Shown here piece after piece: positions 35,258-45,425 of a stretch of 64,000 nt of DNA. The stretch comes from Deinococcus sedimenti (GTDB lineage Bacteria > Deinococcota > Deinococci > Deinococcales > Deinococcaceae). The DNA lies in NCBI RefSeq assembly GCF_014648135.1, contig NZ_BMQN01000001.1:806001-870000 (forward strand), written 5' to 3'. Position 1 is the first letter of the stretch. Every line of letters starts with the position of its first letter. A model generated the notes under the pieces. That model was not told the DNA's origin and ran no database searches. It worked only from the letters and a program-made list of their open reading frames with translations. The position numbers and the translations under genes are program-made.

Positions 35258-36343
35258 CTAGTCGCGGGCGTGCCGGTCCACGAACGCCTGACGGGACATG
35301 ACGGCCAGTTTCGGCACGTGCTGTTTCTGCGGGTCGGACACGCCGTACGCGCGGCGGATCACCCGCGACCACCACGTCAGCCGCTGCCGGTGCGCGGGCG
35401 GCAGGTCCACCACCGTGAACCCGTACAGGCCCAGCACGTCCGAGAAGATGCTGATGCTGAACACTGCCGGGAACGTGTTCAGGTCCGGGTCGTCCCGCAG
35501 CGCCCGCGCGAGGTCCCGCACGGACGCCGTCACGATGCGCCGTCCCGCCACGGGCCGCTCCGCCAGCTCGGTCAGGCGGGCGCTGTCCAGGTGGAATTCC
35601 ACCAGCCGCTCCCCCCGCTGCACGCGCCCCCCGTCCCGCAGGTCCTGATCGGCCAGCGGGTACGGGGCCACGCCCGCCCGGAAGAGGCTGCTGGCCCGGT
35701 TCCCCACCCGCCGGATGCGCCCCACGCGGTCGTACCAGACGTCCACCTCCTGAAGCAGGGTGGCGGGCAGGTCCCGGAGTCGTTCCGGCCTCAGGCCCCG
35801 CAGGTCCCTGAGGGGCAGCACCTCGAACTCCCGGGCCTTCAGGTCCGCCAGGACCGACGGGAGGCGACCGGCCAGCCCGGCGTCCGTGCCCGGCAGGTGG
35901 AGCAGCGCCCCGGGCCGGACGCCGCTCAGGTCCCCGGTGACGGTCAGGCCACCCTGCCCCGCCAGGACCCGCGAGCCCGACGTGAACGCCACCAGCCAGC
36001 GCCACAGCGGGGGCCGCGCGCCGACACTCTGGCCCGCCGTCTGACCATCCCCCCGACCCGGCGCGAAGACCGCCACGTCATGCCCCCGCTGCGAGATCTC
36101 ACGGGTCAGCTCCTCCGGGGAGCCGGTCTGGGCCGTCTTCAGCGCGAACGTCGCCCGGACGTCTGCCGCCGCCAGGGCGTCCAGCAGCAGTGGAGTGACC
36201 ACCGGATGCGGACCGCCCTCGAAGATGAGGCCCAGGCCCGCCTGCGCGGACCGCGCCCGCCGCACCGCTCCCAGCCCCGACCAGCGCCACGCCCCCACGG
36301 CGGCAAGCAGGACGGCAGGGACCAGCATGGTTCGGCGGTTCAC
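35258..36343 (-). CDS. Degenerate polysaccharide deacetylase with C-terminal extra domain
   Basis: 361 residues. N-terminal signal or anchor (about 4-20). The NodB-like domain keeps its outline but motif 1 is IFEGGPHP (40-47) where the active paralogue at 25831 has TFDDGPDP, losing the catalytic Asp pair, and no HxxxH is left; it still ends with FEVLPLRDLRGLRPERL. A further domain (about 205-361) contains EFHLDSARLTEL and FSISIFSDVLGLYGF and resembles the YkoP-like domain fused to such deacetylases. Probably a non-catalytic sugar-binding protein. GTG 6 nt from a TAGAGT box. Confidence 0.75.
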   Translation of the reverse strand: MNRRTMLVPAVLLAAVGAWRWSGLGAVRRARSAQAGLGLIFEGGPHPVVTPLLLDALAAADVRATFALKTAQTGSPEELTREISQRGHDVAVFAPGRGDGQTAGQSVGARPPLWRWLVAFTSGSRVLAGQGGLTVTGDLSGVRPGALLHLPGTDAGLAGRLPSVLADLKAREFEVLPLRDLRGLRPERLRDLPATLLQEVDVWYDRVGRIRRVGNRASSLFRAGVAPYPLADQDLRDGGRVQRGERLVEFHLDSARLTELAERPVAGRRIVTASVRDLARALRDDPDLNTFPAVFSISIFSDVLGLYGFTVVDLPPAHRQRLTWWSRVIRRAYGVSDPQKQHVPKLAVMSRQAFVDRHARD

Positions 36344-36349
36344 GCGCCC

Positions 36350-36355
36350 ACTCTA
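36350..36355 (-). promoter_or_regulatory. -10 box of gene at 36343
   Basis: TAGAGT on the minus strand, 6 nt before the GTG. Confidence 0.5.
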
Positions 36356-36371
36356 CCCGGCTGCCCGCCCG

Positions 36372-37835
36372 TCAGGGCATCGCGGGCAGCAGCCCGGACC
36401 AGCGGGCGAGGCGTTCCCGCTCGCCCGCATCCGTGATCGTCAGGCCATCCAGGTCCAGGCGCGTGAAGGCCGGATGGTCCGGCGTCCACGGTGTCCAAGC
36501 CGTCCCTGGACGGCCCGTGTGGATGAACTGCGCCCACGCCCCCTGCATCGCGTCTGCCAGTTGGGCGCGCGCCGTCCCCTGCCCGCCGCGGATCACGCCG
36601 GACGACAGTCCCATCGGGCGGGGCCACAGGAATAGCAGTTCCATGCCGTGCGCGGCGCCCAGGTCGAAAAACCGCGTGCCCCAGTCGAAGCGGTAGCGGA
36701 ACGCCCCCGCCGGGTGCGCGGCCAGCAGCGCGTCGTTCGCCGCGTGGAAGAACAGGTCCGTCCCCAGCGCCACCAGCCCGTCCGGCTCGTCCGGGTATGC
36801 GGCCAGCACCTCACGGGCCCGCACCTCTCCGGCGTGTCCGGTCAGGACGCGGGCCAGCAGCGGGCGGTCCGTGCGGGGAAACACCCGGTCCGGCAGTTTC
36901 ACGAACAGCGCGTACTCATCGCGGTTCGCTCCGGCCAGCAGCGGCACCGGCGCGGCCGGGCGGGCCAGCAGTTCAGGCACGCTGCCCGGCAGTACAGTCC
37001 CGTCCAGCGTGGGGCGCGAGTTCAGGCGCCGGGCCCGCACGCGTTCCAGCGTGTGCAGGCTCCGCACGAACGCCGAGGCCGGCAGGGACCACAGCCGGTC
37101 CCGGGTGGCGGCCGTGACGCCCAGCGCCCGCGCGTACTCCCCGGCGAGGTCCACGCTGTTCTCCCGCGTGGACAGTTGGTTTACGCCGCCACTCTGCACG
37201 ACCGCTCCCGAGAGCAGCCCCCGCGTAGCCGGGTCCCGCAGGAGCAGGTTCACCGTCACCGCGCCCGCCGATTCCCCCGCGACCGTCACGCGCGCCGGGT
37301 CCCCGCCGAACACCGCGACGTTCCGCTGCACCCACGCCAGCGCGGAGCGCTGATCCAGGTACCCGGCGTTCACCGCAAAACGGTCGTCATGAAACAACCC
37401 CGCGAAATCCGCGTACCCCAGCGGTCCCAGCCGCGAGTTCACCGTCACGACCACCACGCCCCGGCGCGCCGCGTACTCCCGCCCGTCGTACAGGCGCCCG
37501 CTCCCGGCGCGGTACGCCCCCCCGTGGAACCACACGAGCACCGGATGCGGGCCCGGCGTGACTGGCGCCCAGACGTTCACGACCAGACTGCCCTCCCGCG
37601 AGGGTTGCAGCGTCACTGACGGATCAAGGGGCTGCAGCACGTCCGGCGCGAAGCGCGTGGCGTCCCGCACGCCGAACCAGCCCCCGTGCGGCCGAGGCAG
37701 AGCGAACCGCAGCGGACCAGCCGCTTCAGCCGCATACGGCACGCCCAGCCACGCCAGCGCCACGTCCGCACCGACTGATACCGCGCGTCCCCGCACGGCG
37801 CCGGACTCGGTGGTGCGAATCAGCCGGTCAGACAC
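36372..37835 (-). CDS. Type-B carboxylesterase
   Basis: 487 residues. Alpha/beta hydrolase of the cholinesterase/para-nitrobenzyl-esterase type: oxyanion HGGAY near 104-108, nucleophile Ser189 in GESAGAV, acid Glu in NRDEY near 305-309, and His in AAHGMELLFLW near 408-418. No signal peptide, so cytosolic. Natural ester unknown. GTG start overlaps the holA stop by 8 bp. Confidence 0.9.
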   Translation of the reverse strand: MSDRLIRTTESGAVRGRAVSVGADVALAWLGVPYAAEAAGPLRFALPRPHGGWFGVRDATRFAPDVLQPLDPSVTLQPSREGSLVVNVWAPVTPGPHPVLVWFHGGAYRAGSGRLYDGREYAARRGVVVVTVNSRLGPLGYADFAGLFHDDRFAVNAGYLDQRSALAWVQRNVAVFGGDPARVTVAGESAGAVTVNLLLRDPATRGLLSGAVVQSGGVNQLSTRENSVDLAGEYARALGVTAATRDRLWSLPASAFVRSLHTLERVRARRLNSRPTLDGTVLPGSVPELLARPAAPVPLLAGANRDEYALFVKLPDRVFPRTDRPLLARVLTGHAGEVRAREVLAAYPDEPDGLVALGTDLFFHAANDALLAAHPAGAFRYRFDWGTRFFDLGAAHGMELLFLWPRPMGLSSGVIRGGQGTARAQLADAMQGAWAQFIHTGRPGTAWTPWTPDHPAFTRLDLDGLTITDAGERERLARWSGLLPAMP

Positions 37836-38730
37836 TGAGCTGCACGATCAGGCGTTCCAGCGCCACCCCGGCGTCCAGGCCGCGCTTCATGGCGAGGTCC
37901 GCGTCCAGGATGCGGCCCAGGTGCGTGCGGATCTTCGCCTCGTTCAGGCGCCGCGCGACCTCCAGCGCCTTCTTCGCCGGGTACGGCTTGACCCCCAGCC
38001 GCTGCGCCGCCACCTGTTCCGTGATTCGTCCGCCCTCCTGCTGCAGCGCCACGCAGCGGGCCACCAGCGAATACTGCCACACGACCGCCCCCATCAGTTT
38101 GAAGGGGTCCTCGCCGCTGGCCATCAGGCGCCGCAGCTGCGTGACGGCCTCGCCCGGACGGCCCGTGGTCGCGGCCCCCAGCATCGCGAAACTGTCCCCC
38201 GGCGGTTCCCGCCCCACGACCCGCTGCACCGCGTCACGCGTGAACGGTCCGTCCAGCAGCGCCAGCTTGTTCAGTTCACCCGCGATCCCCGCGAGGTCCG
38301 CGCCGAACACCTCCGCGAGGTACAGACTCGCGTCGCGGTCCAGGGCCAGTTTCGCCTTCTTCGCCCGACCCGCGACCCACCCGGCCACGTCCCCGGTCTT
38401 CGCGGGCGCCGGGGACGGGACGACCTCGCCCCGGGCCTCGTACACCTTCAGGCGCGTCGCGGGCGGCGACTCGTCCAGCACCGCGACCGTCACCGCCGCG
38501 CCCGCCAGCAGTTCCAGCAGCGCCTTGTCGGGTTTCACGCCCTCCAGGTCCACGATCACGCCCCCGTCCCCGAACAGACCGGGGCTGAGGTGCGGCCCCA
38601 GCGCGTCCGCCGTCACGTCCTCGTCCGCCACGCGCGCCAGCGCCCGGGCGTCCAGGCCACGGGCGCGCAGCGTGTCGCGCAGCGTCTCGTCCGCCAGGAA
38701 GCGGTTCCCGGTGAACGCGATCAGCGGCAT
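37828..38730 (-). CDS. holA: DNA polymerase III delta subunit
   Basis: 300 residues. The delta subunit opens the beta clamp within the clamp loader. Begins MPLIAFTGNRFLADETLRD, and has FGADLAGIAGELNKLALLDG plus the C-terminal collar region LGVKPYPAKKALEVARRL typical of HolA. The first domain lacks the Walker residues, as expected. ATG at 38730 overlaps the kinase stop by 10 bp; the frame is open further upstream inside the kinase but without features. Confidence 0.9.
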   Translation of the reverse strand: MPLIAFTGNRFLADETLRDTLRARGLDARALARVADEDVTADALGPHLSPGLFGDGGVIVDLEGVKPDKALLELLAGAAVTVAVLDESPPATRLKVYEARGEVVPSPAPAKTGDVAGWVAGRAKKAKLALDRDASLYLAEVFGADLAGIAGELNKLALLDGPFTRDAVQRVVGREPPGDSFAMLGAATTGRPGEAVTQLRRLMASGEDPFKLMGAVVWQYSLVARCVALQQEGGRITEQVAAQRLGVKPYPAKKALEVARRLNEAKIRTHLGRILDADLAMKRGLDAGVALERLIVQLSV

Positions 38731-39581
38731 TCGCCCGCCCAGGCCGTCAGGTCCGGCAGCGCCTCCAGGCCCATGGCCTCGCGCGCCGCGCTGACGTCCG
38801 CGTACAGCGCCGGGGCCGACGCGGGCCGCTGCGCCCGGTCGCGGGTCAGGCAGCGCGTCAGGACGTCGTGCAGCTCGGCCGGTCCGGGCAGCGGCGCGCG
38901 GCACTCGTTGAGCCCGGACAGCCACCCGAACGCGTCCTCGAAGGGAGGAGCGCCGGCCAGACAGTCGAACAGCAGCACGCCCACCGAGTACAGGTCGCTG
39001 CGTGGATCACCCCGCACCCCCAGAAACTGCTCGGGCGCCATGAAGTGCGGCGTGCCCATCCGGGTGCCCTGGTGAATGTCCAGCGGCAGCCGGGCCGAGT
39101 GGCTCATGCCGAAATCGATCACGCGCACCGCCGCGAAGGTCGCGTCTCCGCCCGCCAGGATGACGTTCTCCGGCTTGAGGTCCTGGTGGGTCACGCCGCA
39201 GGCATGCAGCGCCGCGACCGCCGCCAGTACGCCCCCTGCCACCTCGGTCGCCTCATCGGCGCCCAGGGCGCCGGTGTCCAGCCGTTCACGCAGGGTCACG
39301 CCCGGCACGAACGGATAGATCAGGGTGTCGTGAAAGCAGCGCAGCGGCGAGACCACCAGCCGGTGCCGGACGGACGCCGCCACGCGGCCCTCATGCTCGA
39401 ACCGCGCGCGGGAGTCCGGCCGGTCGAACACCAGGGTCTTCGCGAACACTGGCCGCCCGGCCCACCGCGCCGATTCGCAGCGGACGCCGCCCCGCTCGCT
39501 CAGAAGCTGCCAGTCGGTCAGATCAGGCGGCGTGGAGGTGGTCAGGTCCGGCACATCAGTCACTGCCGTAAAGTGTTTCAC
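38721..39581 (-). CDS. Small serine/threonine protein kinase
   Basis: 286 residues from GTG 39581 (an in-frame TTG 11 codons upstream is possible). Hanks-type fold: VAIK-like VFAKTL with Lys48, catalytic loop THQDLKPEN (HQD 132-134 instead of HRD), DFG 156-158, APEQ near 183-186 and SDLYSVGVLLF. The Gly loop is weak (SERGGVRCES). No membrane segment or PASTA domain, so it is a soluble kinase; activity is plausible because Lys, Asp and DFG remain. Directly upstream of, and overlapping, holA. Confidence 0.85.
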   Translation of the reverse strand: MKHFTAVTDVPDLTTSTPPDLTDWQLLSERGGVRCESARWAGRPVFAKTLVFDRPDSRARFEHEGRVAASVRHRLVVSPLRCFHDTLIYPFVPGVTLRERLDTGALGADEATEVAGGVLAAVAALHACGVTHQDLKPENVILAGGDATFAAVRVIDFGMSHSARLPLDIHQGTRMGTPHFMAPEQFLGVRGDPRSDLYSVGVLLFDCLAGAPPFEDAFGWLSGLNECRAPLPGPAELHDVLTRCLTRDRAQRPASAPALYADVSAAREAMGLEALPDLTAWAGECR

Positions 39582-39642
39582 ATTCCACCCCCGCCGGTGA
39601 GCAGACCACGACAATCGGACTGCGGAGCGCTGGCCGCCCAGG

Positions 39643-40488
39643 TCACCGGCGGCCTTCCAGAACGCGGAAAAACACGACCACCTGCCGCGCCACGTCCGCC
39701 GTGAACCGGTTGCCGCCCAGATGCCCTCCCGTCAGGCGGACCAGCCCACCCACGTCCGGATCCGCGGCCTCCAGCCACAGGGCCTCGCCGTTGCGGGCGA
39801 ACGGCACGGTCCGGTCATCCGGACTGCCGAACACCAGCAGCGGCCGCCGACCCCAGGTGCGCGCCAGCCACGCCGGGTTCAGGTCCTCCGGCGGGTCGCT
39901 CAGACCGTACGCCGACATGATCTCCTCGCGGCGCGACAGGGCCGATCCCCACGCCACGCGCAGATCCACCCACCCGTCGATGAGGGCCACGCCCTCCACC
40001 GGGTACGGCGCGCCCGGCAGCGCCGACCGCAGCGCCATCAGGCCCCCCATGCTCAGGCCCAGCGCGTAGGTCCGGCCACTCCACCCGAACAGCTCGGTCG
40101 CCCGGGCATGCACCTCCCCCAGCCCTGCCAGACCCGCCGGACTGCCCCAACTGGTCGGCCCGCCATCCCCGGACAGCAGCACCGCGAAACCCGCGTGGAT
40201 CAGTGCGGCCGTCAGGACCGCCACGCTCGCGCTGTCCCGCAGGTGCGCCGCCGACTGCCCCCGCGGGTGCGACACCACCACCAGCGCGCACGACGACCCG
40301 CACGCCCGCGGCACGCGCAGCAGCGACAGCGCCTCACCAGACCCGACCGGAACCCACGTGCCCGTCGGCACGGACCGGCGCGCTGGCGCCTCCATCCCGG
40401 GAACGACCGTGACCGGCGGCACGAGCACCATCGCCTGCGCGCCGGACCACAGCAGTCCTGCCAACCATGCCACCTGCAATCCCCTCAC
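39643..40488 (-). CDS. Exported alpha/beta hydrolase
   Basis: 281 residues. Short signal peptide (VRGLQVAWLAGLLWSGAQA). Alpha/beta hydrolase with VVVSHPRG oxyanion strand, nucleophile in GLSMGG near 157-162, acid within FGSPDDRTVPF near 230-240 and His in GGHLGGN near 262-268. Two Cys in PRACGSSCAL could form a disulfide. Substrate unknown. GTG at 40488 chosen because it gives the signal peptide. Confidence 0.8.
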   Translation of the reverse strand: MRGLQVAWLAGLLWSGAQAMVLVPPVTVVPGMEAPARRSVPTGTWVPVGSGEALSLLRVPRACGSSCALVVVSHPRGQSAAHLRDSASVAVLTAALIHAGFAVLLSGDGGPTSWGSPAGLAGLGEVHARATELFGWSGRTYALGLSMGGLMALRSALPGAPYPVEGVALIDGWVDLRVAWGSALSRREEIMSAYGLSDPPEDLNPAWLARTWGRRPLLVFGSPDDRTVPFARNGEALWLEAADPDVGGLVRLTGGHLGGNRFTADVARQVVVFFRVLEGRR

Positions 40489-40535
40489 CGCGCGGCACTG
40501 TAGCGCCCGGCGGGCCCAGGCGTCGGAGAACGCCC

Positions 40536-41657
40536 TCACCGCCCGAACAGCCAGGTGCTCAAGCGGGTGTTCAGCAGCGCGCGGCCCAGCAGTGCCGGCA
40601 GGCCCAGCGCCAGGAAGAAATAGCCCAGCATCGTCAGGGCCACCTGCCACGGGTCGCCGTCCGGGGCGTCCCAGCGTTCCAGCGCCTGCAGCAGCGCCGG
40701 ATGGATCAGGTACACCTGCAGGCTGACGGTGCCCAGCAGCGCCACGGTCTGCCGCACCGTGGACGCGCTGCGCTGCACCCGGAACGCCAGCCCCAGCAGC
40801 GTTAGCGCCATCAGGCTGGTGTACACCCACGACAGGCCCGAGTACACGATCGGCGTGACCCGCTCGCCGCGCGCATACGCCAGTGCCTCGGGCAGGTAGA
40901 GGCTGAACGCCAGTGTCAGGACCGGCAGCAGCACCCAGCGCCTGCGCCGCCACCACGCCGGGAACTCGTCCAGGCGCGCCCCCACCGCGACGCCCAGCGT
41001 GATGGGCAGCATGTACCACAGCACCGTGCTCGCCGGGAACGGCAGGCGCAGCACCTCCCGGTTCAGCAGGTACAACCCCAGCTGCAACGCCGCGCCGAAC
41101 AGCAGCGCCCCCGTGATGCTGGGCTTCCTGCGCGCCAGGGGCAGCATCAGCGGCAGCACGACGTACACCTCCAGCGCCACCAGCAGGAAGTACAGATGGT
41201 AACTGGCCTTCCCGTACAGCAGCCAGTCGCGCCAGCGGGCCGGGTCGGTCAGGGATTCCGGCACGCGCTGGTCCGTCCACACGTACCACAGGGCGTACAG
41301 CACGCTCCACAGCAGGTACGGCCACCCGCCGCGCGTCAGGCGCCGCCAGAAGTACCGCCGCGGCTCGAAGCGCTTCAGGAGGCTGCGGGTCAGCACCACG
41401 GCCGACAGGAACACGAAGGCGGGCACCGCGAAGTGCAGCGTGCGGTTCAGCATCAGCGTGTACAGGTGCGCCGTCGAGGCCGGATCGAGGTACCGCAGCA
41501 TCACCCCAGTCGAGTGGTGCGCGACGACCTCGATGATCGTCAGGCCCCGGAACATGTCGATGGCCGTCAGGTTCCGGCCTGGCGCGGGCACCGGGACCGG
41601 AGCGGGTGAACCGTCCGGCACAGCTGGAGCGGGTGAAACAGGGTCAGCGTCCTTCAC
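40536..41657 (-). CDS. Membrane acyltransferase (acyltransferase 3 family)
   Basis: 373 residues. Pro-rich N-terminus, then about ten membrane helices. Family start IDMFRGLTIIEVVAHHS (about 33-49) is the R/H motif of the OafA/WecH group, which transfers acyl groups to surface sugars. GTG start 8 nt after a TAGCCT box. Followed by the exported hydrolase gene 47 bp downstream. Confidence 0.88.
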   Translation of the reverse strand: MKDADPVSPAPAVPDGSPAPVPVPAPGRNLTAIDMFRGLTIIEVVAHHSTGVMLRYLDPASTAHLYTLMLNRTLHFAVPAFVFLSAVVLTRSLLKRFEPRRYFWRRLTRGGWPYLLWSVLYALWYVWTDQRVPESLTDPARWRDWLLYGKASYHLYFLLVALEVYVVLPLMLPLARRKPSITGALLFGAALQLGLYLLNREVLRLPFPASTVLWYMLPITLGVAVGARLDEFPAWWRRRRWVLLPVLTLAFSLYLPEALAYARGERVTPIVYSGLSWVYTSLMALTLLGLAFRVQRSASTVRQTVALLGTVSLQVYLIHPALLQALERWDAPDGDPWQVALTMLGYFFLALGLPALLGRALLNTRLSTWLFGR

Positions 41658-41665
41658 AATCTCTC

Positions 41666-41671
41666 AGGCTA
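41666..41671 (-). promoter_or_regulatory. -10 box of acyltransferase gene
   Basis: TAGCCT on the minus strand 8 nt before the GTG at 41657. Confidence 0.5.
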
Positions 41672-41703
41672 CCCCAGCGCCATCAAGAACTCGTGAACGT
41701 CGT

Positions 41704-42810
<1,107 letters not shown>

Positions 42811-42817
42811 GACGCGG

Positions 42818-42823
42818 AGGCTA
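42818..42823 (-). promoter_or_regulatory. -10 box of tyrA (leaderless)
   Basis: TAGCCT on the minus strand 7 nt before the ATG. Confidence 0.55.
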
Positions 42824-42897
42824 GCACGCCCCCGCCAGCCCGCCGATCCGCCTGCTTAACGTCCCCGGCACACGGACGCCGCGCCGCCCACGTTCGC

Positions 42898-42903
42898 TAC
42901 GCT
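42898..42903 (+). promoter_or_regulatory. -10 box of tauE-like gene
   Basis: TACGCT 6 nt before the GTG at 42910. Confidence 0.5.
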
Positions 42904-42909
42904 GTCCCG

Positions 42910-43659
42910 GTGCCCGGTCCCGAAGTCCTGCTGTACGGCCTGCCCCTTGCGTTCCTCGCGGGGTTCATCGACGCGGTCGCCGGGGGCGGCGGCACCATCA
43001 CCCTCCCCACCCTGTTCTTCATGGGCCTCAGCCCCGCGCAGGTCGTCGCCACGAACAAACTCCTGGCGATCTTCGGGTCCGGCAGCGCCACCGTGCAGTA
43101 CTGGCGCAAGGGGCACGTCGACCGGCCCCTCGTCCTGCGGCTGATCCCTCTGGCCCTGCTGGGCAGCGCCATCGGCGCCTATCTCGTTCACTTCGTGAAC
43201 CCCGACGCGTTCCGCACCCTGGTCGGCGTGGTCATCCTCGGCGTCGGTGCCCTCGTGCTGGCGAACAAATCCTTCGGGCTGGAGGACCGCTACCCTGGCC
43301 TGACCGCCCGCACGCTGGCCCTCACCCTGCCCGGCACGTTCATCATCGGGATGTACGACGGCTTCCTCGGACCCGGTACCGGCACCTTCGCCATGTTCCT
43401 GTTCGCCCTCGCCGGTTTCAACCTCGTGCGCGCTAGCGGCAACGCCCGCACCCTGAACTTCGCCACGAACCTCGGCGCGTTCCTGTTCTTCCTGATCGGC
43501 GGGCAGATGGTCTGGTGGATCGGCCTGCCCATGGGCCTCGCCAACGCCCTCGGCGCTGCCCTGGGCGCGCGCATGGCGATGCTGCGCGGCAGCGCCTTCG
43601 TGAAATGGATGTACGGCCTGATCGTCCTGCTCGTCAGCGCCCGGCTGTTCCTGCGCTGA
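42910..43659 (+). CDS. TauE/SafE family transporter
   Basis: 249 residues, about seven to eight membrane helices in two similar halves. Diagnostic [17 protein letters not shown] near residues 19-33 and [13 protein letters not shown] near 152-164. The family exports sulfite or organosulfonates; substrate not determined here. GTG start 6 nt from a TACGCT box. Its 3' end overlaps the convergent DUF1622 gene by 26 bp. Confidence 0.92.
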   Translation: MPGPEVLLYGLPLAFLAGFIDAVAGGGGTITLPTLFFMGLSPAQVVATNKLLAIFGSGSATVQYWRKGHVDRPLVLRLIPLALLGSAIGAYLVHFVNPDAFRTLVGVVILGVGALVLANKSFGLEDRYPGLTARTLALTLPGTFIIGMYDGFLGPGTGTFAMFLFALAGFNLVRASGNARTLNFATNLGAFLFFLIGGQMVWWIGLPMGLANALGAALGARMAMLRGSAFVKWMYGLIVLLVSARLFLR

Positions 43660-44026
43660 CCCCGTCCTCCCGCGCAGCTGCCTCGGCTCCCCGCGCGCGG
43701 TGCCCGTCGATCTCGCGCTGCAGGAAGAAGTTCAGCAGCGTCCGCAGCGCCGCAATGGCCGCCAGCTTCCCGATGTCGTCCCACGACGGCGCGATCGCCG
43801 TGCGCAGGATGTCCGCCGCCAGCGTGAACTCCAGCGCCACCGCCAGCCAGCGGCCCAACTCCAGCCGCAGGGACTCCTTCTGCGCGTCCGGCTGACCCGA
43901 GGGCCGCACGAACGCCACCAGCGCCCGGATCAGCGCCAGCAGCGCCGCCAGCGCGATGATCAGGGCCGCCGCGACCTCCACCCCGGTCGCCACGATCTCC
44001 GTCCAGCCCTTCACCAGCTCCAGCAT
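43634..44026 (-). CDS. DUF1622 small membrane protein
   Basis: 130 residues. One strong helix near 15-40 ([25 protein letters not shown]) and a second hydrophobic region [18 protein letters not shown] near 60-78, matching DUF1622, a family of two-to-three-helix proteins of unknown role. Ends in an Ala/Gly/Arg tail that overlaps the TauE gene on the other strand. Confidence 0.8.
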   Translation of the reverse strand: MLELVKGWTEIVATGVEVAAALIIALAALLALIRALVAFVRPSGQPDAQKESLRLELGRWLAVALEFTLAADILRTAIAPSWDDIGKLAAIAALRTLLNFFLQREIDGHRARGAEAAAREDGVSAGTAGR

Positions 44027-44068
44027 TCACCCAGCGTGCCACGCGCCGCGCGACCCCGGCGGGCGAGA

Positions 44069-44572
44069 TCAAGAATCGGTGGAGGGTTGCCCCAGCGACC
44101 GCACCGCCCGCGTGTATGCCGCCCGCTCGAACACGAACGGCCCGAACCCCTCATACGACCAGAACGGCGTCGGTGGGCGCTGCGGGTTCAGGGGATCGGC
44201 CTCTGGCTTTGCCCGGTAGGGCTGCTGGAAGTCGAGCCAGCGAACCGCCTGCCCATCCATCTCGATGCGGGCCAGCAGCGGCCAGCATCCGGGCTCGCCG
44301 CACTCACAGATCAGCACGGTGACCCGGTCACCCTCGGCCTGGAGGTTCCTCCCCTGCGGCTCACCCAGCCACGCCGTCTGAATCTCAGGTGCGCACCAGG
44401 CGGGCAGTCCGGCGTAACTGCCCGCCAGGGACCGTTCTCCGGTCGCCTGCGCAGCCACGTCCTCCCAGCGGCGCACGAGTTCCAAGAGGGGCGTGCCGTT
44501 CACGAGGACCAGCACCGTATCCTCCTCGCCGTCCCACGATTCCCACCTGAGTTCCAGCGTGTCGAAGGTCAT
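44069..44572 (-). CDS. Hypothetical protein with CECGEPGC motif
   Basis: 167 residues, soluble, Trp-rich. The short motif [15 protein letters not shown] (about 88-102), with four Cys in a CxCxxxxC-like cluster, stands out and may be structural or metal-binding. The rest has beta-type strands ([26 protein letters not shown]). Not recognised. The ATG is 4 nt past the Cof-hydrolase stop, so it is co-transcribed with it. Confidence 0.7.
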   Translation of the reverse strand: MTFDTLELRWESWDGEEDTVLVLVNGTPLLELVRRWEDVAAQATGERSLAGSYAGLPAWCAPEIQTAWLGEPQGRNLQAEGDRVTVLICECGEPGCWPLLARIEMDGQAVRWLDFQQPYRAKPEADPLNPQRPPTPFWSYEGFGPFVFERAAYTRAVRSLGQPSTDS

Positions 44573-44576
44573 GCGG

Positions 44577-45371
44577 TCAGAGGGTCAGGGCCAGCTCGAC
44601 CGCTTCGCGCAGGCCGCCCTCGTCCACGTGCGCGACACGGTAGCGGCTGGCGGCGACAGCGGGCGCGTCGGCGTTCCCCATGGCGACCGGGTGCCCCACG
44701 ACGCGCAGCGCGGTGACGTCGTTCTCGCCGTCGCCGACCATCATCACGCGGTCCATGGTCAGCCCGTACTGTTCCGCAACGCGCTGCACGGCGGTGCCCT
44801 TGCTGACCCCGGCGCGCGTGACGCTGATGAACATGGCGTCCGGCATGACCGGGCTGCCCGCCGGGTGCAGGTCCATGCCGGGGTGCGGTTCGGCGACGAC
44901 CGTGCCTTCCTCGGCGCGGGGCACGACCCACTGCGCGCGGACGACCGTGCCGTCCAGACTGCCGGGCGTGCGCGCGTCGTACGGGACGCCCAGCAGCGCC
45001 GCGTGCCGCTCGGCGAGATCGCCGGGTTTCGTGATGGCGAATTCCAGGTCGGTGTAGACCTCCAGCAGGCGGTCCGTCTGCGCGGCGCGGTCGATCAGGA
45101 GGTTCAGGCCATCCTCGGGAATCGCCTCGGACAGGCTAGCGCCACTGCCGACGTTCACGATGCTCGCGCCGTTCTGGAAGACGTGCCAGCCGTCCGGGTC
45201 GAGCCGCTCGGCGTACGCGCGGGCGTTGCCGATGGCGGGGCGGCCGCTGCACAGCGCGATCCGCATGCCGCGCGCGCGGGCGTCGGCCAGCGCGGCCCAC
45301 ACGTCGTCCCGCACGAGGTTCCCGGTGCCCACCAGGGTGCCGTCCACATCCACACAGATCAGTCCAAGCAT
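44577..45371 (-). CDS. Cof-type HAD-IIB sugar-phosphatase-like hydrolase
   Basis: 264 residues. Motif [11 protein letters not shown] near 6-15, motif II CSGRPAI near 41-47, a C2B cap in the middle (about 85-180), motif III Lys in [16 protein letters not shown] near 190-205, motif [14 protein letters not shown] near 215-226. Family members dephosphorylate sugar phosphates or PLP-type compounds. ATG 6 nt after a TATGAT -10 box. First gene of a two-gene unit. Confidence 0.92.
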   Translation of the reverse strand: MLGLICVDVDGTLVGTGNLVRDDVWAALADARARGMRIALCSGRPAIGNARAYAERLDPDGWHVFQNGASIVNVGSGASLSEAIPEDGLNLLIDRAAQTDRLLEVYTDLEFAITKPGDLAERHAALLGVPYDARTPGSLDGTVVRAQWVVPRAEEGTVVAEPHPGMDLHPAGSPVMPDAMFISVTRAGVSKGTAVQRVAEQYGLTMDRVMMVGDGENDVTALRVVGHPVAMGNADAPAVAASRYRVAHVDEGGLREAVELALTL

Positions 45372-45377
45372 CCGGGC

Positions 45378-45383
45378 ATCATA
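45378..45383 (-). promoter_or_regulatory. -10 box of Cof-type hydrolase gene
   Basis: TATGAT on the minus strand 6 nt before the ATG. Confidence 0.6.
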
Positions 45384-45425
45384 GGCCGCGCCTGTCAGGG
45401 GGGTGCCGGGTCGTGCAGGTTTCCT

